In this document: positions 5,024-5,194 of the stretch, in pieces
Numbering within the stretch: the first letter of the stretch is position 1
Layout: each line of letters opens with the position of its first letter
Origin: Microscillaceae bacterium
Lineage (GTDB): Bacteria > Bacteroidota > Bacteroidia > Cytophagales > Microscillaceae
Direction: 5' to 3'
Assembly: GCA_003449595.1 (NCBI GenBank)
Contig: DMHB01000014.1
Location: forward strand, 1-5,194
Length of the DNA: 5,194 bases
Translations under genes and position numbers: made by a program
The notes under the pieces: generated by a model
The model's database searches: none
Seen by the model: the letters and a program-made list of their open reading frames with translations, nothing else
What the model was told of the DNA's origin: nothing

Positions 5024-5194
5024 ATGAAAAAGTCTGGTCAATGCCCTAAGTGTGGAAGCCAAGCCATCTACACCAACGAAAAACTAACCAAACGAGGCGA
5101 AAGAGCTACTATTCCCATCACTACTTGGAAAAGTTATTTCACTTCCGTTTATGCTTGTACAGCTTGTGGTTATTTTGAAGAATATATCGCTGAA
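5024..5194 (+). CDS. Small zinc-ribbon protein, N-terminal part, runs off right edge
   Basis: The plus strand is open from ATG 5024 to the window end (57 codons). The two metal-binding knuckles are CPKCGS (7-12) and CTACGYFEEY (45-54), spaced 34 residues apart, so C7, C10, C45 and C48 make a four-cysteine zinc ribbon. Between them lie a basic loop (KLTKRGER, 20-27) and a hydrophobic strand region. This matches a group of small zinc-ribbon proteins that begin M-K-x-x-G-x-C-P-K-C-G-S, whose function is not known to me; nucleic-acid or protein binding is a general inference from the fold. The protein may end soon after the edge or continue into another domain. It starts 74 bp beyond the DUF805 terminator and so is probably its own transcription unit; no clear promoter box was found. 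No Shine-Dalgarno is evident just before the ATG. Confidence 0.85.
   Translation, partial: MKKSGQCPKCGSQAIYTNEKLTKRGERATIPITTWKSYFTSVYACTACGYFEEYIAE

Noticed and set aside
1..5194. CRISPR arrays, tRNA genes, insertion-sequence ends, toxin-antitoxin or defence genes
   Set aside because: Reading both strands showed no direct-repeat array, no cloverleaf, no transposase fragments and no defence-type domains; the genes are ordinary accessory and housekeeping types.

Overview
This 5.2-kb window is an ordinary-looking chromosomal segment from a member of the Bacteroidota, most likely the order Cytophagales or a relative. The evidence is a set of lineage-typical genes (a secreted protein built from tandem Ig-like repeats, a DUF4199-like membrane protein, a SpoIIAA/STAS-like small protein), the lack of Shine-Dalgarno sequences before most starts, and two exact matches to the Bacteroidota -7 promoter element TAnnTTTG. 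The genus cannot be read from the sequence. There is no sign of phage, insertion sequences, CRISPR, tRNA or rRNA.

Layout from left to right. Positions 1-1162 (minus) hold the N-terminal 387 residues of a large exported protein with a signal peptide and four Ig-like repeats of about 82 residues; it runs off the left edge. Positions 1245-1937 (minus) encode a 230-residue relative of the bacterial leucyl/arginyl-tRNA-protein transferases (Bpt/Ate1, N-degron pathway). It keeps the C-terminal acyltransferase core but has lost the N-terminal cysteine motifs. An 83-bp AT-rich divergent spacer separates it from a 140-residue SpoIIAA/STAS-like protein at 2021-2443 (plus). A strong bidirectional terminator hairpin at 2466-2498 lies between that gene and the convergent kbl gene at 2526-3716 (minus), which encodes glycine C-acetyltransferase (2-amino-3-ketobutyrate CoA ligase) and is the best-identified gene here. 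Upstream of kbl, on the same strand, is a 172-residue DUF4199-like membrane protein (3778-4296). Each of these two genes has its own TAnnTTTG box. A 252-bp AT-rich spacer with a possible small folded leader separates them from a divergent DUF805 membrane protein (4549-4875, plus) followed by a terminator hairpin. At the right edge (5024 onward, plus) begins a small zinc-ribbon protein, cut off by the window end.

Functionally the genes do not form one obvious pathway. kbl is a housekeeping threonine/glycine enzyme. The Bpt-like protein points to N-terminal protein tagging for degradation. The rest are small membrane, regulatory-fold or surface proteins. I found no convincing new multi-gene system. 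The most interesting items are the cysteine-less Bpt/Ate1 homologue, the degenerate first Ig repeat of the adhesin, and the unexplained leader of the DUF805 gene.
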